A stretch of 64,000 nt of DNA from Desulfoluna sp. (GTDB taxonomy: Bacteria > Desulfobacterota > Desulfobacteria > Desulfobacterales > Desulfolunaceae), in the NCBI RefSeq assembly GCF_030145185.1, contig NZ_JAQYWB010000014.1, positions 1 to 64,000 on the forward strand, given 5' to 3'. Made by a program: the position numbers and the translations under genes. A model generated the notes under the pieces. That model saw only the letters and a program-made list of their open reading frames with translations, was not told where the DNA came from and ran no database searches. This document shows positions 19,002 to 27,985 of the stretch, one piece after another. Every line of letters begins with the position of its first letter. Within the stretch, counting starts at the first letter, position 1.

Positions 19002-19778
19002 TTACAGATTAAACAGAGCTGTGGTGTTGTTCCAAACGGACTCGGCCAGGAGCTCCGGGTCATCGCCTCGGACAGCGGCAAGCTTAAGAAGGACCTCTCG
19101 GACAAAGGCGGGCTCGTTTCTGCGAATTTTATTTTTGTGGGGAGCGGGGGTGAGATAAGGGGCGTCGGTTTCGACAAGAAGGCGTTCCCTTGGAACAGAA
19201 AGCACCTGTTCCCGAAGGTGTTCGCCGCGTTTCTGAATAGTGACGATACCGGTAACGCCAATATGAAGACCCATCTTCAGGTAGGCCTCCATCTCCGTTG
19301 TGGAGCCGCTGAAACAGTGGACCACGCCGCGCAGGCCGTCGAAACGGTGGGCCGAGAGCATCTCGAGAAACCGCCCATCGGTATCGCGTTCGTGAAAAAT
19401 CAGGGGAAGGTTCAAGGCTTCGGCCAGTTCAAGCTGCCGGACAAACCAGGTCTCCTGCACATCCTGGGGGGAATACATGCGGTTAAAATCGAGGCCGCAC
19501 TCGCCCCAGGCTTTCACTTTTTCGCTTTTTGCCAGCTCGGCCAGCCTCAGCAGTGTGGCCTCCTCGGTGTCGGAGGCGTCATGGGGATGGATCCCCACGG
19601 AGGCATAAAAAAAATCCCGGCCTTCGGCCAGGGCCACGCACTTTTCAGAGCTTGCCCTGGAAACACCCACCACCATGGCTTTCATCACATCGGCGGCCTC
19701 TGCCCGGGCCACCACCTCATTCAAATCTTCGGCATAACTCTTGTCATCAAGGTGACAATGGCTGTCTATAATTCTCAT
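19002..19778 (-). CDS. tatD: TatD-family metal-dependent deoxyribonuclease/hydrolase
   Basis: Predicted 258 residues, full length for the family. The TIM-barrel metal ligands are all present: SHCHLD at the N-terminus, the Glu of WGECGLD, FHERD, VHCFSG and ETDAPYL. TatD proteins act as 3'-5' DNA exonucleases or related phosphodiesterases in the cytosol. The gene follows thiL with a 16-base gap on the same strand and ends the prfB-HD-thiL-tatD run. The start has only a weak ribosome-binding site, so translation may be coupled to thiL. Confidence 0.92.
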   Translation of the reverse strand: MRIIDSHCHLDDKSYAEDLNEVVARAEAADVMKAMVVGVSRASSEKCVALAEGRDFFYASVGIHPHDASDTEEATLLRLAELAKSEKVKAWGECGLDFNRMYSPQDVQETWFVRQLELAEALNLPLIFHERDTDGRFLEMLSAHRFDGLRGVVHCFSGSTTEMEAYLKMGLHIGVTGIVTIQKRGEHLREQVLSVPRERLLVETDAPYLTPAPHKNKIRRNEPAFVREVLLKLAAVRGDDPELLAESVWNNTTALFNL

Positions 19779-19794
19779 ATCGCTTTTATTTCAC

Positions 19795-20754
19795 TCATCG
19801 GTGTTCAAAAGAGACGGCCTCTTGCGGCAGCCCCTGAAGGGACGCGCCGGAAAAGGCGGACACTCGGCCGACACAGATCACGTCGGGACATTTTATTTCA
19901 ATGGCGGCAAGGGTATCCGGGTCGCAGGTAAAAAGCAACTCGTACTCCTCCCCCCCGGAGGCCATAAAGGAGAGAAGATCTTCCCCGCAGGAGTCGCACC
20001 AGGCCCTCAACGCCCGAGACGCCATGGCAGATGTCACGTTCAAAGCCAGGGTCACACCGGAGGCCTTGGCCATGTGCAGGGCGTCTCCTGCGAGGCCGTC
20101 ACTGATATCCATCACGCACCGAACCCCAGCCTGCCTCAGCACCTCCGCCGCGTCAAAGCGAGAACGAGGCGCCTTAAAGGCATGAATCAGTTCGGGGAAG
20201 CGGGTCTCTCCAGATTCCAGGCACCTCAACCCACCACGGGCCATCCCCAGCGTCCCCGTCACACAGAGCAATTCCCCGGCCCTGGCGTCAGAACGCCTTG
20301 GCATCGGACCCTGGCCCTCCCCCACGGCAAAAAGATCCAGAGAGAGCTCTGCCGATCTGGAGGTATTTCCCCCACCAAGATCGCAGCCATATTTCTCAAG
20401 GGCCGCCCCCAGCCCGTCGTAAAGACCTTCTGCCACGGAATCGGACAGTCCGACGGGCATGCCCAAATTCACAAAAAGGGCCACGGGCCGGGCAAAAGAA
20501 GCCGCCAGATCACTTAAAGTCACGGCCACGGCTTTCTCGCCGACCTCCCAGGGGGTCTGCCAGTCGAGCCGGAAGTGCACCCCTTCCCGCTGGGTATCGG
20601 TGGTGATCACAGGTCGGTCAAGGGTGGCAAGAAGCGCCGCGTCATCGCCTGCCGCCACACAGCAAGGCCGAAACAGGGTCTCCCGCTTCGGCCGACGTGC
20701 TACCAGGGTTTCGATGAGCGAAAACTCTCCGCCCTCTTTTTTTTCTCCAGTCAA
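19795..20754 (-). CDS. thiL: Thiamine-monophosphate kinase
   Basis: Phosphorylates thiamine monophosphate to the diphosphate cofactor. Family marks include GEFSLIE near the N-terminus, AAGDDAALL, the VTLSDLAA motif, GGNTSRS, DISDGLAGD and SGGEEYELLF. I chose TTG 20754 (319 aa) because GGAGG lies 8 bases upstream and known ThiL proteins start within about ten residues of GEFSLI. ATG 20796 gives 14 extra residues but no good ribosome-binding site. The Shine-Dalgarno falls in a short stretch (20762-20776) resembling the start of the dispersed repeat family. It lies downstream of the HD protein gene in a minus-strand run. No other thiamine gene is in the window. Confidence 0.92.
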   Translation of the reverse strand: MTGEKKEGGEFSLIETLVARRPKRETLFRPCCVAAGDDAALLATLDRPVITTDTQREGVHFRLDWQTPWEVGEKAVAVTLSDLAASFARPVALFVNLGMPVGLSDSVAEGLYDGLGAALEKYGCDLGGGNTSRSAELSLDLFAVGEGQGPMPRRSDARAGELLCVTGTLGMARGGLRCLESGETRFPELIHAFKAPRSRFDAAEVLRQAGVRCVMDISDGLAGDALHMAKASGVTLALNVTSAMASRALRAWCDSCGEDLLSFMASGGEEYELLFTCDPDTLAAIEIKCPDVICVGRVSAFSGASLQGLPQEAVSFEHR

Positions 20755-20822
20755 TAGATAAGCCTCCGACGGCAAGGGACTCCGCCCCAAGCCCATGGAT
20801 CTGGATGTGAAACCTCAGGCGA

Positions 20823-21371
20823 TCATTCGAAAAGAGCAGCCATGGCCTCAAAACGCACGAGCTGGGTGTCGCCGTATTGAGCCATCAGGCTTCGAACCTT
20901 GGCAATGGATTTTTCATGGGTCAGGGTGGTAGGATTTTTGGAAAAAAACTTATCGGCAAAACAGATAATTTTTTCCTCCAGGGTGTCGGGGAGGAGATTC
21001 CGATGGGGCAAAGGGAGGTCAGCCTCTACAATCTCCATGACGGAAAGACCGGCACCGGTGTGACGTTCGCACACACGAGCGTGACGGCGGAGCCCTTCCT
21101 TTTGAAGCATCTCGGCCCCGATCACCCCATGCAGAATATAGGGGTATTCACCCCGGCACCCGATGCCGGGCGCCCAGGTGTGAATCATCCCGATATCATG
21201 AAGCATGGAGGCTTCTTTAATAAAGAGTCGATCCGGTTCCAGATGGGCCACTCGGTCCGCCACAGTCAGGGCCTTCTCCGCCACACATCGGCTGTGGGTC
21301 AAAAGCACCTCAAGGGCTTCCGACCCCGGGCCGTAATGCTTCATTAAAAGGGCTTCCACGTTGACGTTCAC
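20823..21371 (-). CDS. HD-domain phosphohydrolase-like protein
   Basis: Predicted 182 residues from GTG 21371, whose GTGA overlaps the prfB stop by 4 bases, implying translational coupling. The HD signature is present: an N-terminal His (LTHSRCVAEKA), the central HDIG-type motif (ASMLHDIGMIHT), and later metal-binding His and Asp residues (CERHTGAGLS; CFADKFFSK). Such proteins hydrolyse nucleotides or other phosphate monoesters. Similar stand-alone proteins are often annotated simply as HD-domain proteins, so the substrate is open. Full length for this group, with no membrane segment. Confidence 0.85.
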   Translation of the reverse strand: MNVNVEALLMKHYGPGSEALEVLLTHSRCVAEKALTVADRVAHLEPDRLFIKEASMLHDIGMIHTWAPGIGCRGEYPYILHGVIGAEMLQKEGLRRHARVCERHTGAGLSVMEIVEADLPLPHRNLLPDTLEEKIICFADKFFSKNPTTLTHEKSIAKVRSLMAQYGDTQLVRFEAMAALFE

Positions 21372-22469
21372 CGCTGACGCCTCGCCATCAGTTCTGCTTC
21401 AATAAAGGGGTCCAGCGCACCATCCATAATGGCTTTGACGTTGCCGGACTCTTCATCCGTTCGATGATCTTTCACCATCTGGTAAGGATGCATCACATAG
21501 GACCGTATCTGGCTACCCCAGGCGATCTCGTCTTTGCTGGCGTGCATCTCCTGCATTTCCGTTTCCACTTTCTGCATCTCCAGCTGGTAAAGCCGGGAAC
21601 GTAAAACGCTCATGGCAATCTCCCGGTTGCGATGCTGGGAAGACTCCTGCTGGCACTGCACCACGATCCCGGTAGGGATATGGGTCATACGCACCGCGCT
21701 GCTCGTCTTGTTCACATGCTGGCCACCGGCCCCGCTGGCACGGAAGACATCCACCCGCAGATCTTTGTCCTGCACATCAATGACGATCTCGCTGTCCACT
21801 TCAGGGCAGACAAACACAGAGGAAAAGGAGGTCTGACGCTTTCCGTTGGCGTTAAAAGGGGAAATCCTCACCAGCCGATGCACACCGCTCTCCACCTTCA
21901 AATAACCGAAGGCATTGGTGCCTGCCACCGTAAACGTGGCCCCCTTAATGCCCGCTTCATCCCCGGGCTGATAATCCACCATGGTGACTTTAAACCCTTT
22001 GTGCTCACACCAGCGGGTGTACATGCGCAGCAGCATCTCGGCCCAGTCCTGGGAGTCGGTCCCCCCGGCACCCGGGTTAATGGAAACGATGGCGTTTCGA
22101 TCGTCATCTTTCCCATCGAGCATCATCTCAACAGAGAGATTTTTCAATCGCCTGTCGATCTCATCCGCCTGGTGAGACACCTCCTCAAGAATCTCTGTGT
22201 CCCCTTCTTCCATGGCAAGTTCAAGCAAGAGGTCACCCTCTTCGATATCCTTTGTCAATTCGTTCCAGTTGGACAACAGGGTGGTGAGGCAGGACCGTTC
22301 TTTCAAAACGATGGTGGTGGCGTCGGGGTTGTTCCAGAAATCCTTGTGGGAAACCTGGGCTTCTATTTCTTTCAGTCGAAACTCTTTGCCAGGCAGGTCA
22401 AAGACAACCTCCCAGCTGTCCCAGGCGAGTACTGAACTCTCGAAATGCCTGCTTCAACTCAATTGACAT
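21368..22469 (-). CDS. prfB: Peptide chain release factor 2 (programmed +1 frameshift)
   Basis: Two frames must be joined. ATG 22469, with AAGGAG upstream, reads 23 codons to an in-frame TGA at 22400-22398. The sequence there is GGAGGTTGTCTTTGAC, the RF2 autoregulatory slippery site, and a +1 shift on CTT continues as DLPGKEFRLKE to the stop at 21368. This gives 366 residues, the usual RF2 length. The stop-codon-reading SPF tripeptide (RISPFNANG) and the catalytic GGQ (ASGAGGQHVNKTSS) are intact, so it is RF2 and not RF1. RF2 releases peptides at UGA and UAA; low RF2 favours the shift. Translation of the downstream HD gene is probably coupled. Confidence 0.96.
22398..22412 (-). promoter_or_regulatory. 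prfB programmed +1 frameshift site
   Basis: On the minus strand GGAGG (22412-22408) acts as an internal Shine-Dalgarno placed before CTT TGA C. The layout and spacing match the established RF2 frameshift element of Escherichia coli. Confidence 0.95.
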
Positions 22470-22555
22470 GATTATTCTCCTTGGCTTCTAACGATGACAA
22501 AATACCCTTAAAAATCGGAAAAACGCCTCGCCTGCTGCACGGGAATCGTGCATGA

Positions 22556-22592
22556 AAAAGCGGGGTTCCCCGGCCGGAAGACCTCCGGCAGT
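22556..22592 (-). terminator. Possible terminator after lnt
   Basis: On the minus strand two short GC stems (GCCGG...CCGGC, then CGGGGAACCCCG) precede CTTTTTC. This is about 100 bases past the lnt stop and before the prfB start. Confidence 0.35.
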
Positions 22593-22695
22593 CCCTCTCT
22601 ATCTACCACTGATCCAGATCCAGTGAAACCGTTTTTTCACGGCACTGCCCAAGGGGACAGAGCCCACAGCGCCCGCCTGAAAATCGACTGTGTTC

Positions 22696-24306
22696 TCAGT
22701 CTGTTCGACCACGAACCCCGCCCATCACAGGCCCCATCAGAAGGGTCAGCCCGACACAAATCCAGGAAAAAAGGTCCCCAAAGCGGACATAAAGACTCCT
22801 CAGGGTCATCACCGGCAACCTCTCCACCCGCCAGGCCTCTTCATACAGCGGGGTGGTCCCCCGCACCCGGCCTATCGGGTCTACAAACCCGCTGATCCCG
22901 GTGTTGGCGCTCCGGGCCAGGGCTCGACGGGTTTCCACAGCCCGAAAACGAGCCATCTGAAAATGCTGATAGGGTGCCCCGGAACGTCCGAACCAGGCGT
23001 CATTGGTCAGGTTGACAAGAAGACCGGCCCCCGATCGCACGGACGCCACCGAGAGCTCAGGAAAAATCGACTCAAAGCAGATCTGTACCCCCACCTGCCA
23101 GTCCCACCCTTTGATGGTGTCGCCTTTGGTACCGGCCGAAAAATTTCCGGCGGCGACGACCAGTTTTTTCACAAAGAAAAGGAGCTCCTGAAAGGGAATA
23201 TACTCTCCAAAAGGAACCAGGTGCACCTTATCGTAACTTCCGATCAACGCTCCTTTTGAGGTCACGGCATAGGCCCGGTTGAAGAAGCGCCAGCCGTCAC
23301 CTGCACGCTCTGCGGCCGGAGCGCCCAGAATCCAGTCCGCCTCCCCGCCGGCCAGCCCACGGTTGACCGCATGGGTCAAAGGACGATCCACGGGATTCAG
23401 GTAATAAAAAGGGGTGGCCGTCTCAGGCCACACCACCAGATCCGGCTTCACCTTCAGGGCCTCCCCCGACAGCCGTAAATACGCCTCGATGGTGGCCGCC
23501 TGAAAATCCGCATCCCACTTGACCGCCTGATCGATGTTCCCCTGGATCACGCCCACCGACAAAGAAGGGGCTCTTTTCTGCACCGCCTCCAGCTCTTCAA
23601 TCCGAAAGGTACCGTAAACAAAGGCCCCGAAGATCATGGCCCCGGCAATCCCCAGCGAAACCAGGGGCCGCCCCCACCCTGCAAAGCGATGCCAGGTCCG
23701 CCGATCGAGGATTCGAAGCACCAGAAGGGCCAGGGCGGTGTTCATCAGGACCACGAGAAAGGAAACCCCATACACACCGGTGATATCAACCCCCTGAATC
23801 AGGGCCAGGGAGTTCTGCTGCGTGTACCCGAGAAGTCCCCAGGGGAACCCGGTAAAAGCCAGGGTACGAAGGTACTCCAGCGCAACCCAGACAACGGGGG
23901 CGAACAAAAGCACAAACAGCCCATCCCTTCGCCACCGGGAGAGTCCCCAGGCAAACAGACCCACATACAACCCAAGATAAAGAGAAAGCAGGACAAGGGC
24001 TGCGACACCGGCCACCCAGGGAATACCCCCGTACTGATGAATGGTCCCCACCACCCACCGCAACAGGGCAAGAAAATGGAGAATTCCCGTAAGCCACCCC
24101 ATCCGAAAGGCCTGTTTAGGTGTCGCCTTCAACGAAAAAACAATCAAGGGAACCAAGGCCACCCAGGCCAGCTGTCCCAACGCAGGGCGGGGAAACGAGA
24201 AGGTCAGCAGCAACGCCCCCACAGCGGCCCAGAAAAATTCCTGCCACCTCTGGAAGGAACGCCCCCCCTGCCACTCAACTGACGCATTCACGGTTGTCAC
24301 ACGCAT
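22696..24306 (-). CDS. lnt: Apolipoprotein N-acyltransferase
   Basis: Adds the third acyl chain to lipoproteins at the periplasmic face of the inner membrane. Predicted 536 residues from ATG 24306, just after a GAGGGGG run; GTG 24300 and ATG 24336 are alternatives. The N-terminal half has about six membrane helices (~30-215). The C-terminal nitrilase-type domain carries the full triad: Glu in VVWPETATPF, Lys in SYDKVHLVPFGEYIP and Cys in QICFESIFPEL, followed by LVNLTNDAWFG. A final membrane helix lies near the C-terminus. It is the upstream member of a minus-strand run with prfB. Its role fits the lipoproteins encoded in this window. Confidence 0.94.
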   Translation of the reverse strand: MRVTTVNASVEWQGGRSFQRWQEFFWAAVGALLLTFSFPRPALGQLAWVALVPLIVFSLKATPKQAFRMGWLTGILHFLALLRWVVGTIHQYGGIPWVAGVAALVLLSLYLGLYVGLFAWGLSRWRRDGLFVLLFAPVVWVALEYLRTLAFTGFPWGLLGYTQQNSLALIQGVDITGVYGVSFLVVLMNTALALLVLRILDRRTWHRFAGWGRPLVSLGIAGAMIFGAFVYGTFRIEELEAVQKRAPSLSVGVIQGNIDQAVKWDADFQAATIEAYLRLSGEALKVKPDLVVWPETATPFYYLNPVDRPLTHAVNRGLAGGEADWILGAPAAERAGDGWRFFNRAYAVTSKGALIGSYDKVHLVPFGEYIPFQELLFFVKKLVVAAGNFSAGTKGDTIKGWDWQVGVQICFESIFPELSVASVRSGAGLLVNLTNDAWFGRSGAPYQHFQMARFRAVETRRALARSANTGISGFVDPIGRVRGTTPLYEEAWRVERLPVMTLRSLYVRFGDLFSWICVGLTLLMGPVMGGVRGRTD

Positions 24307-24856
24307 TCCCCCTCGATCAAAAAAAAGGCGTGCCACCTCGACCCCGGCGATCGCGTTCTCGTTCGGTTCTCATACCGAGGCACCCGTCACCCTGACCGCG
24401 AGGAATGCACAACCCCAACGATAAATTAAGATTACTCTGGAGCCAACTATTGACCAGAGCCCAAGGCCTGTCAATGACATTTCCATCGCGCCCCGTGAAG
24501 CCCCAGCCCTTGAATTCCTCATAAGGGCAAGAGGTTGAGTCTATATTTTATTTGAGATTTCACTGATGGTATGGTAAAAATTAATCTATACGTTTTAATT
24601 AAGATTCAATCTCAATTCAATAAGGCTACGGTCTTTCTCTGGAGAAAAACACGCACCGAGCCTGCATTGGCCCAACCCCCAGGGCCGACGCATTCCCATT
24701 TCCCGAGGCCATCCCAAATTAATTGGGTGTCACGGCTCATTGGGTGTCACGGCATAGTCGCCGACGTCCGACTCTCTCAACCCGGCCCATCCCCGGACGG
24801 AAACCTGAAACAATGGCCGCCAACCCCCCATCCCTGACAGACGAAATAGGTGGATC
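24307..24856. other. Intergenic region, 550 bp
   Basis: No gene is supported. It lies between divergent lnt and the STAS gene and is A/T-rich in the middle (24540-24620), as expected of promoters. ATTGAC...GTCAAT arms occur at about 24448-24476. ATTGGGTGTCACGGC is repeated directly at about 24722 and 24739. Confidence 0.45.
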
Positions 24857-25174
24857 ATGAGCGAAATTATTCGAAATGAACGTCGTGTGACCATCCGCCC
24901 GGGACGTGATATCGTCGCCTCCATGGCGGGAGAATTTCGATCGGAACTCAATAAAGAAATTGCGGAAGAACTCGAAGAGCTGACCATTGACCTGAACGGC
25001 GTGGAAATGGTGGATTCGGTGGGAATAGGCGTCATCATCGCCACCCACAACACCCTGGATCAGCAGGGATCCCAGCTGAAGGTCATCAACATCGCAGAAG
25101 ACATATACGGGCTCTTTACGACCATGCGTCTTGACCGCCATTTTACCATTGAAAAGACGGGGGAACCGTCTTAA
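24857..25174 (+). CDS. STAS-domain anti-sigma factor antagonist
   Basis: Predicted 105 residues, a single STAS domain of usual length, starting at ATG 24857. The phosphorylation loop is recognisable (MVDSVGIGVII), with the Ser (about residue 54) that partner kinases phosphorylate in SpoIIAA/RsbV-type proteins. Unphosphorylated forms bind an anti-sigma kinase and free a sigma factor or another output. No kinase or phosphatase partner gene adjoins. Function in this organism is inferred from family. Confidence 0.9.
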   Translation: MSEIIRNERRVTIRPGRDIVASMAGEFRSELNKEIAEELEELTIDLNGVEMVDSVGIGVIIATHNTLDQQGSQLKVINIAEDIYGLFTTMRLDRHFTIEKTGEPS

Positions 25175-25280
25175 GGCAGGACCGGAAAGGGAGCCCCGAA
25201 GCGTCCCGGGCCAAAACCATCACCGGTGGCATATTGGAAAGCCACGGCCTGCCCCTCTAAGGACATCCCCTGCAGAAACA

Positions 25281-25313
25281 AAAAAACCACCTCCCGGTGA
25301 AGGAGATGGTTTT
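25281..25313. terminator. Rho-independent terminator between STAS gene and tRNA-Pro
   Basis: A twelve-pair stem with one mismatch (AAAACCACCTCC / GGAGATGGTTTT) has T- and A-rich flanks on both sides. On the minus strand it lies just after the tRNA and ends in T7. It may also stop plus-strand transcription from the STAS gene. Confidence 0.75.
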
Positions 25314-25318
25314 AAAAA

Positions 25319-25395
25319 TGGTCGGGGCGGCAGGATTCGAACCTGCGACATCCTGCTCCCAAAGCAGGCGCGCTACCAGGCTGCGCTACGCCCCG
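25319..25395 (-). tRNA. tRNA-Pro (TGG anticodon)
   Basis: A complete cloverleaf on the minus strand: acceptor CGGGGCG / CGCCCCG, anticodon stem CCTGC / GCAGG enclosing loop TTTGGGA, and T-loop GGTTCGAATCC. Discriminator A and an encoded CCA follow (77 nt in all). The anticodon is TGG, so it reads proline CCN codons. Confidence 0.97.
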
Positions 25396-25446
25396 TATAA
25401 TCGAAGGGAAACTAACACAGGCATCGGGCGCATGCAAGGGATAAAA

Positions 25447-25463
25447 TAACCCCCCTTGGGTTA
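25447..25463 (-). terminator. Possible terminator of the amidase gene
   Basis: On the minus strand TAACCC pairs with GGGTTA across a 5-base loop and is followed by TTTTAT. The stem includes the amidase stop codon. Confidence 0.35.
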
Positions 25464-26147
25464 CGGGGTCAAAAACCCTTCAATCCCCTCGGCCACGGCC
25501 GCAGCCACCCGCCTGAGGTGCTCAGGGCTTTCCAGACGGCCCTCCTCACGAGGGTTGGTCAGGTTTCCCACTTCGACAAGCACCACCGGCATTCCCGCAC
25601 CCCTGGCCATTCCCAGAGGGACACCTGAGTATCCCACCCCTTCATATCCATCCAGGAGGGAAAGGGACCTTTTTAACACCGCCGCCAGAGCCTGACTCTC
25701 AGGGATATAAGGACGATGCCCCTCATCCCAGCCATCCCCCCCTTGAGCCATGGGTCTCCCTTTTTTTTCCCGTTGAACAAAAAGGGCAATGCGATTGGTC
25801 TCCCGGGAAATCCCGCCCCCGGTATGAAGAGAAATCATCAGGTCGCCATGAAAACTATTGGCCCGTTCCGTCCGACGCACCCCTTTCAGGCCACGGTCCG
25901 ATTCCCGGGTCAGGCGAATATCATAGCGTTCCCCAAGCTGGCGTCTCACCGCCAGGGCCAGAGCCAGGGTCACATCTTTTTCACGTGTCCCGTAGGAGCC
26001 CGTCAGGCCGACGTCTGCACCCCCGTGTCCGGGGTCCAGAACCACGACCTGCCGTTCTTCTCCATCACTTACCGAGGCAAGGGCCAGAACCATCACACAG
26101 ACGGCAACCCGAGACCAGGCGCGCCACCTTCTTCCATTTTCTAACAT
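25461..26147 (-). CDS. N-acetylmuramoyl-L-alanine amidase (Amidase_3), exported
   Basis: Predicted 228 residues. An N-terminal basic stretch and hydrophobic core (RVAVCVMVLALASVSDG) form a signal peptide, so the enzyme acts in the periplasm on peptidoglycan. The zinc and catalytic set of the AmiA/CwlV family is present: DPGHGG, the Glu of GTREKD, SLHTGGG and the Glu of VLVEVGNLTN. It cleaves the amide bond between MurNAc and L-alanine. There is no AMIN or SPOR targeting domain, so it is a minimal enzyme. It is divergent from the tig-clpP-clpX-lon region. Confidence 0.92.
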   Translation of the reverse strand: MLENGRRWRAWSRVAVCVMVLALASVSDGEERQVVVLDPGHGGADVGLTGSYGTREKDVTLALALAVRRQLGERYDIRLTRESDRGLKGVRRTERANSFHGDLMISLHTGGGISRETNRIALFVQREKKGRPMAQGGDGWDEGHRPYIPESQALAAVLKRSLSLLDGYEGVGYSGVPLGMARGAGMPVVLVEVGNLTNPREEGRLESPEHLRRVAAAVAEGIEGFLTP

Positions 26148-26226
26148 TCCGTCACCCCTTTGGCGGCGCTGCAGGAGAAGGATGAAACCTGAACCCCCTC
26201 CTCTTTCTGCCCTTCACCAATAGTAT

Positions 26227-26256
26227 TTGACATTGCCCGAAAAATTTGGCTTTAAT
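26227..26256 (+). promoter_or_regulatory. Sigma-70-type promoter upstream of tig
   Basis: A perfect -35 box TTGACA (26227-26232) and TTTAAT (26251-26256) are separated by 18 bases. It would give a long leader of about 320 bases before tig. The region 26148-26585 holds no credible gene. Confidence 0.55.
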
Positions 26257-26585
26257 ACACAGATTTAACCCAGGGCCACTCATCCGAATCGCTCAAAATC
26301 ACGATTCCAAAGCCCTTTCAGGCGTTCAACGCCGCTGAAAACTATAAAAGATAAAGTGGTATTTGAACAGGAAAAAACATCTCCGAAGCCCTCGAAAACA
26401 CGTCGACTTCACAGGGATGAATAAATTATTAAAAATTATTAAACAGGGCTGCCCCCTCGCGCGGTCCATACACGTATTCACCTTTTGCCGACCCAAGGGT
26501 GGGGTAACGTCAGCAGCAATCACGGCGCATGCCGCCTACCCGTAACCGGGCAGGCCAAAAGGGTGCCGAAGTGAAAAGGATCACA

Positions 26586-27923
26586 ATGAATATTACTGTC
26601 GAAGACGTCAACAGCGTCAAGAAAACCCTGCATATCGAAATGCCGAATGAAACCATCATCAGCGAACTGGATGCAGCATACAATCAGCTCAAAAAGACCG
26701 CCAAGGTAAAAGGCTTTCGTCCCGGAAAAGCCCCCCGTTCTGTCTTGGAGCGTATGTATAAAAATGATGTCCACGGTGACGTGGTCTCCAAGCTTATCCA
26801 GACCGCCCTCGTTGAAGCGATCCGGGAAAATGAATACAACATCGTGGGACAGCCTGAGATAGTGGACATGCCAGAGCTTGACCCCACAAGCGCCTTCAAA
26901 TTTACCGCATCCGTTGAACTTCGTCCGGAAATCGGCGAGATCAACTTCAAAGAGATGACGCTTACCAAGACCCTGTACAAAGCCACCGACGAAGAGATCG
27001 AAGCACAGCTTCAGATGCTTCGCCGAAACGGCGCCAAACGTGAGCCCCTCGCAGAAGCGCGCCCCGTAGAAAATGGCGATTATGCTGTGTTGACGTATGA
27101 AGGGTTCAATGGCGGCGAGCCTTTTGAAAACACTCCCCTCATTGAAAACCAGCAGATGAAAATCGGCTCAGCCGCCATGTCCAATCAGTTCGATGAGCAG
27201 ATCGTTGGCATGAACATCGGTGACGAGAAAGAGTTCGAGATCACCTACGCCGACTCCTACGTCAATTCCAACCTGGCCGGCAACACCCTCACCTTCAAGG
27301 TGAAGCTCAATCAGGTTCTTTCAGAAGTACTCCCAGAGCTCACCGATGAGTTCGCCAAGACCATGGGTCCCTTCGATACCATGGACGTCCTGAAAGAGGA
27401 GATCGTCAAGAACCTCAGCGCAAACTATGAGAAAAGGACGGAGCAGGAGCTCAATGAGCAGGTCTTCTCCACTCTCATCGAGCGCCATGAATTTGACGTC
27501 CCCGGCATCATGGTTGAGTATGAACTCGACGCCATCCTCGCCGAAGCCGAGCGCGCATTCCAGATGAACGGCATGAACATCGAGCAGCTGGGCAAAAGCC
27601 GTGAAGAACTCCGCGAGCAGTACCGTGAACTGGCCGAGAAACAGGTGCGACGTCACCTCCTTCTCGCCAGCATCGTGCAGCAGGAAGCCATGGAGCTCTC
27701 CGATGAGGAGCTCAACGCCGGATACGCCGACATGGCGGCCATGGTCAGCCAGCCTATCGAGGCCATCCACGCGTTCTACCAGGCCAACCCCGATAAAATC
27801 GAAATTTTGAAGCTCACCCTGCTTGAAAAAAAGGCAGCGCGTCTTATTATTGAAACAAGCGACGTTGATGAAGTGGAACCAACGCTCGAAAACGCCGATG
27901 CCGCGGAAGCGGACGAAGCGTAA
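26586..27923 (+). CDS. tig: Trigger factor (ribosome-associated chaperone, peptidyl-prolyl isomerase)
   Basis: Predicted 445 residues. ATG 26586 has AAGGA 6 bases upstream and gives the usual start (MNITVEDVNSVKKTLHIEMP). The ribosome-binding signature is present as KGFRPGKAPRSVLE (about residues 39-52), with an FKBP-type domain ~165-245 (NGDYAVLTYEGFNGG) and a helical C-terminal chaperone domain. The C-terminus is acidic (DVDEVEPTLENADAAEADEA). It binds nascent chains at the ribosome exit. It heads the classic tig-clpP-clpX-lon order, with a hairpin before clpP that may limit read-through. Confidence 0.95.
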   Translation: MNITVEDVNSVKKTLHIEMPNETIISELDAAYNQLKKTAKVKGFRPGKAPRSVLERMYKNDVHGDVVSKLIQTALVEAIRENEYNIVGQPEIVDMPELDPTSAFKFTASVELRPEIGEINFKEMTLTKTLYKATDEEIEAQLQMLRRNGAKREPLAEARPVENGDYAVLTYEGFNGGEPFENTPLIENQQMKIGSAAMSNQFDEQIVGMNIGDEKEFEITYADSYVNSNLAGNTLTFKVKLNQVLSEVLPELTDEFAKTMGPFDTMDVLKEEIVKNLSANYEKRTEQELNEQVFSTLIERHEFDVPGIMVEYELDAILAEAERAFQMNGMNIEQLGKSREELREQYRELAEKQVRRHLLLASIVQQEAMELSDEELNAGYADMAAMVSQPIEAIHAFYQANPDKIEILKLTLLEKKAARLIIETSDVDEVEPTLENADAAEADEA

Positions 27924-27942
27924 CGCAATAATTAGAAACCAC

Positions 27943-27964
27943 AGGCTGCCCCCACGGGCAGCCT
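27943..27964 (+). terminator. Hairpin between tig and clpP
   Basis: AGGCTGCC pairs with GGGCAGCCT across a short loop and only three T residues follow, so it is probably a partial terminator or RNA-processing hairpin within the operon. Confidence 0.5.
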
Positions 27965-27985
27965 TTCACCAAGGAGGAGACTCTC

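Noticed and set aside
22398-22400. prfB as a pseudogene or a selenocysteine gene
   Set aside because: The early TGA is in the standard RF2 +1 frameshift context and the rest of the protein is intact.
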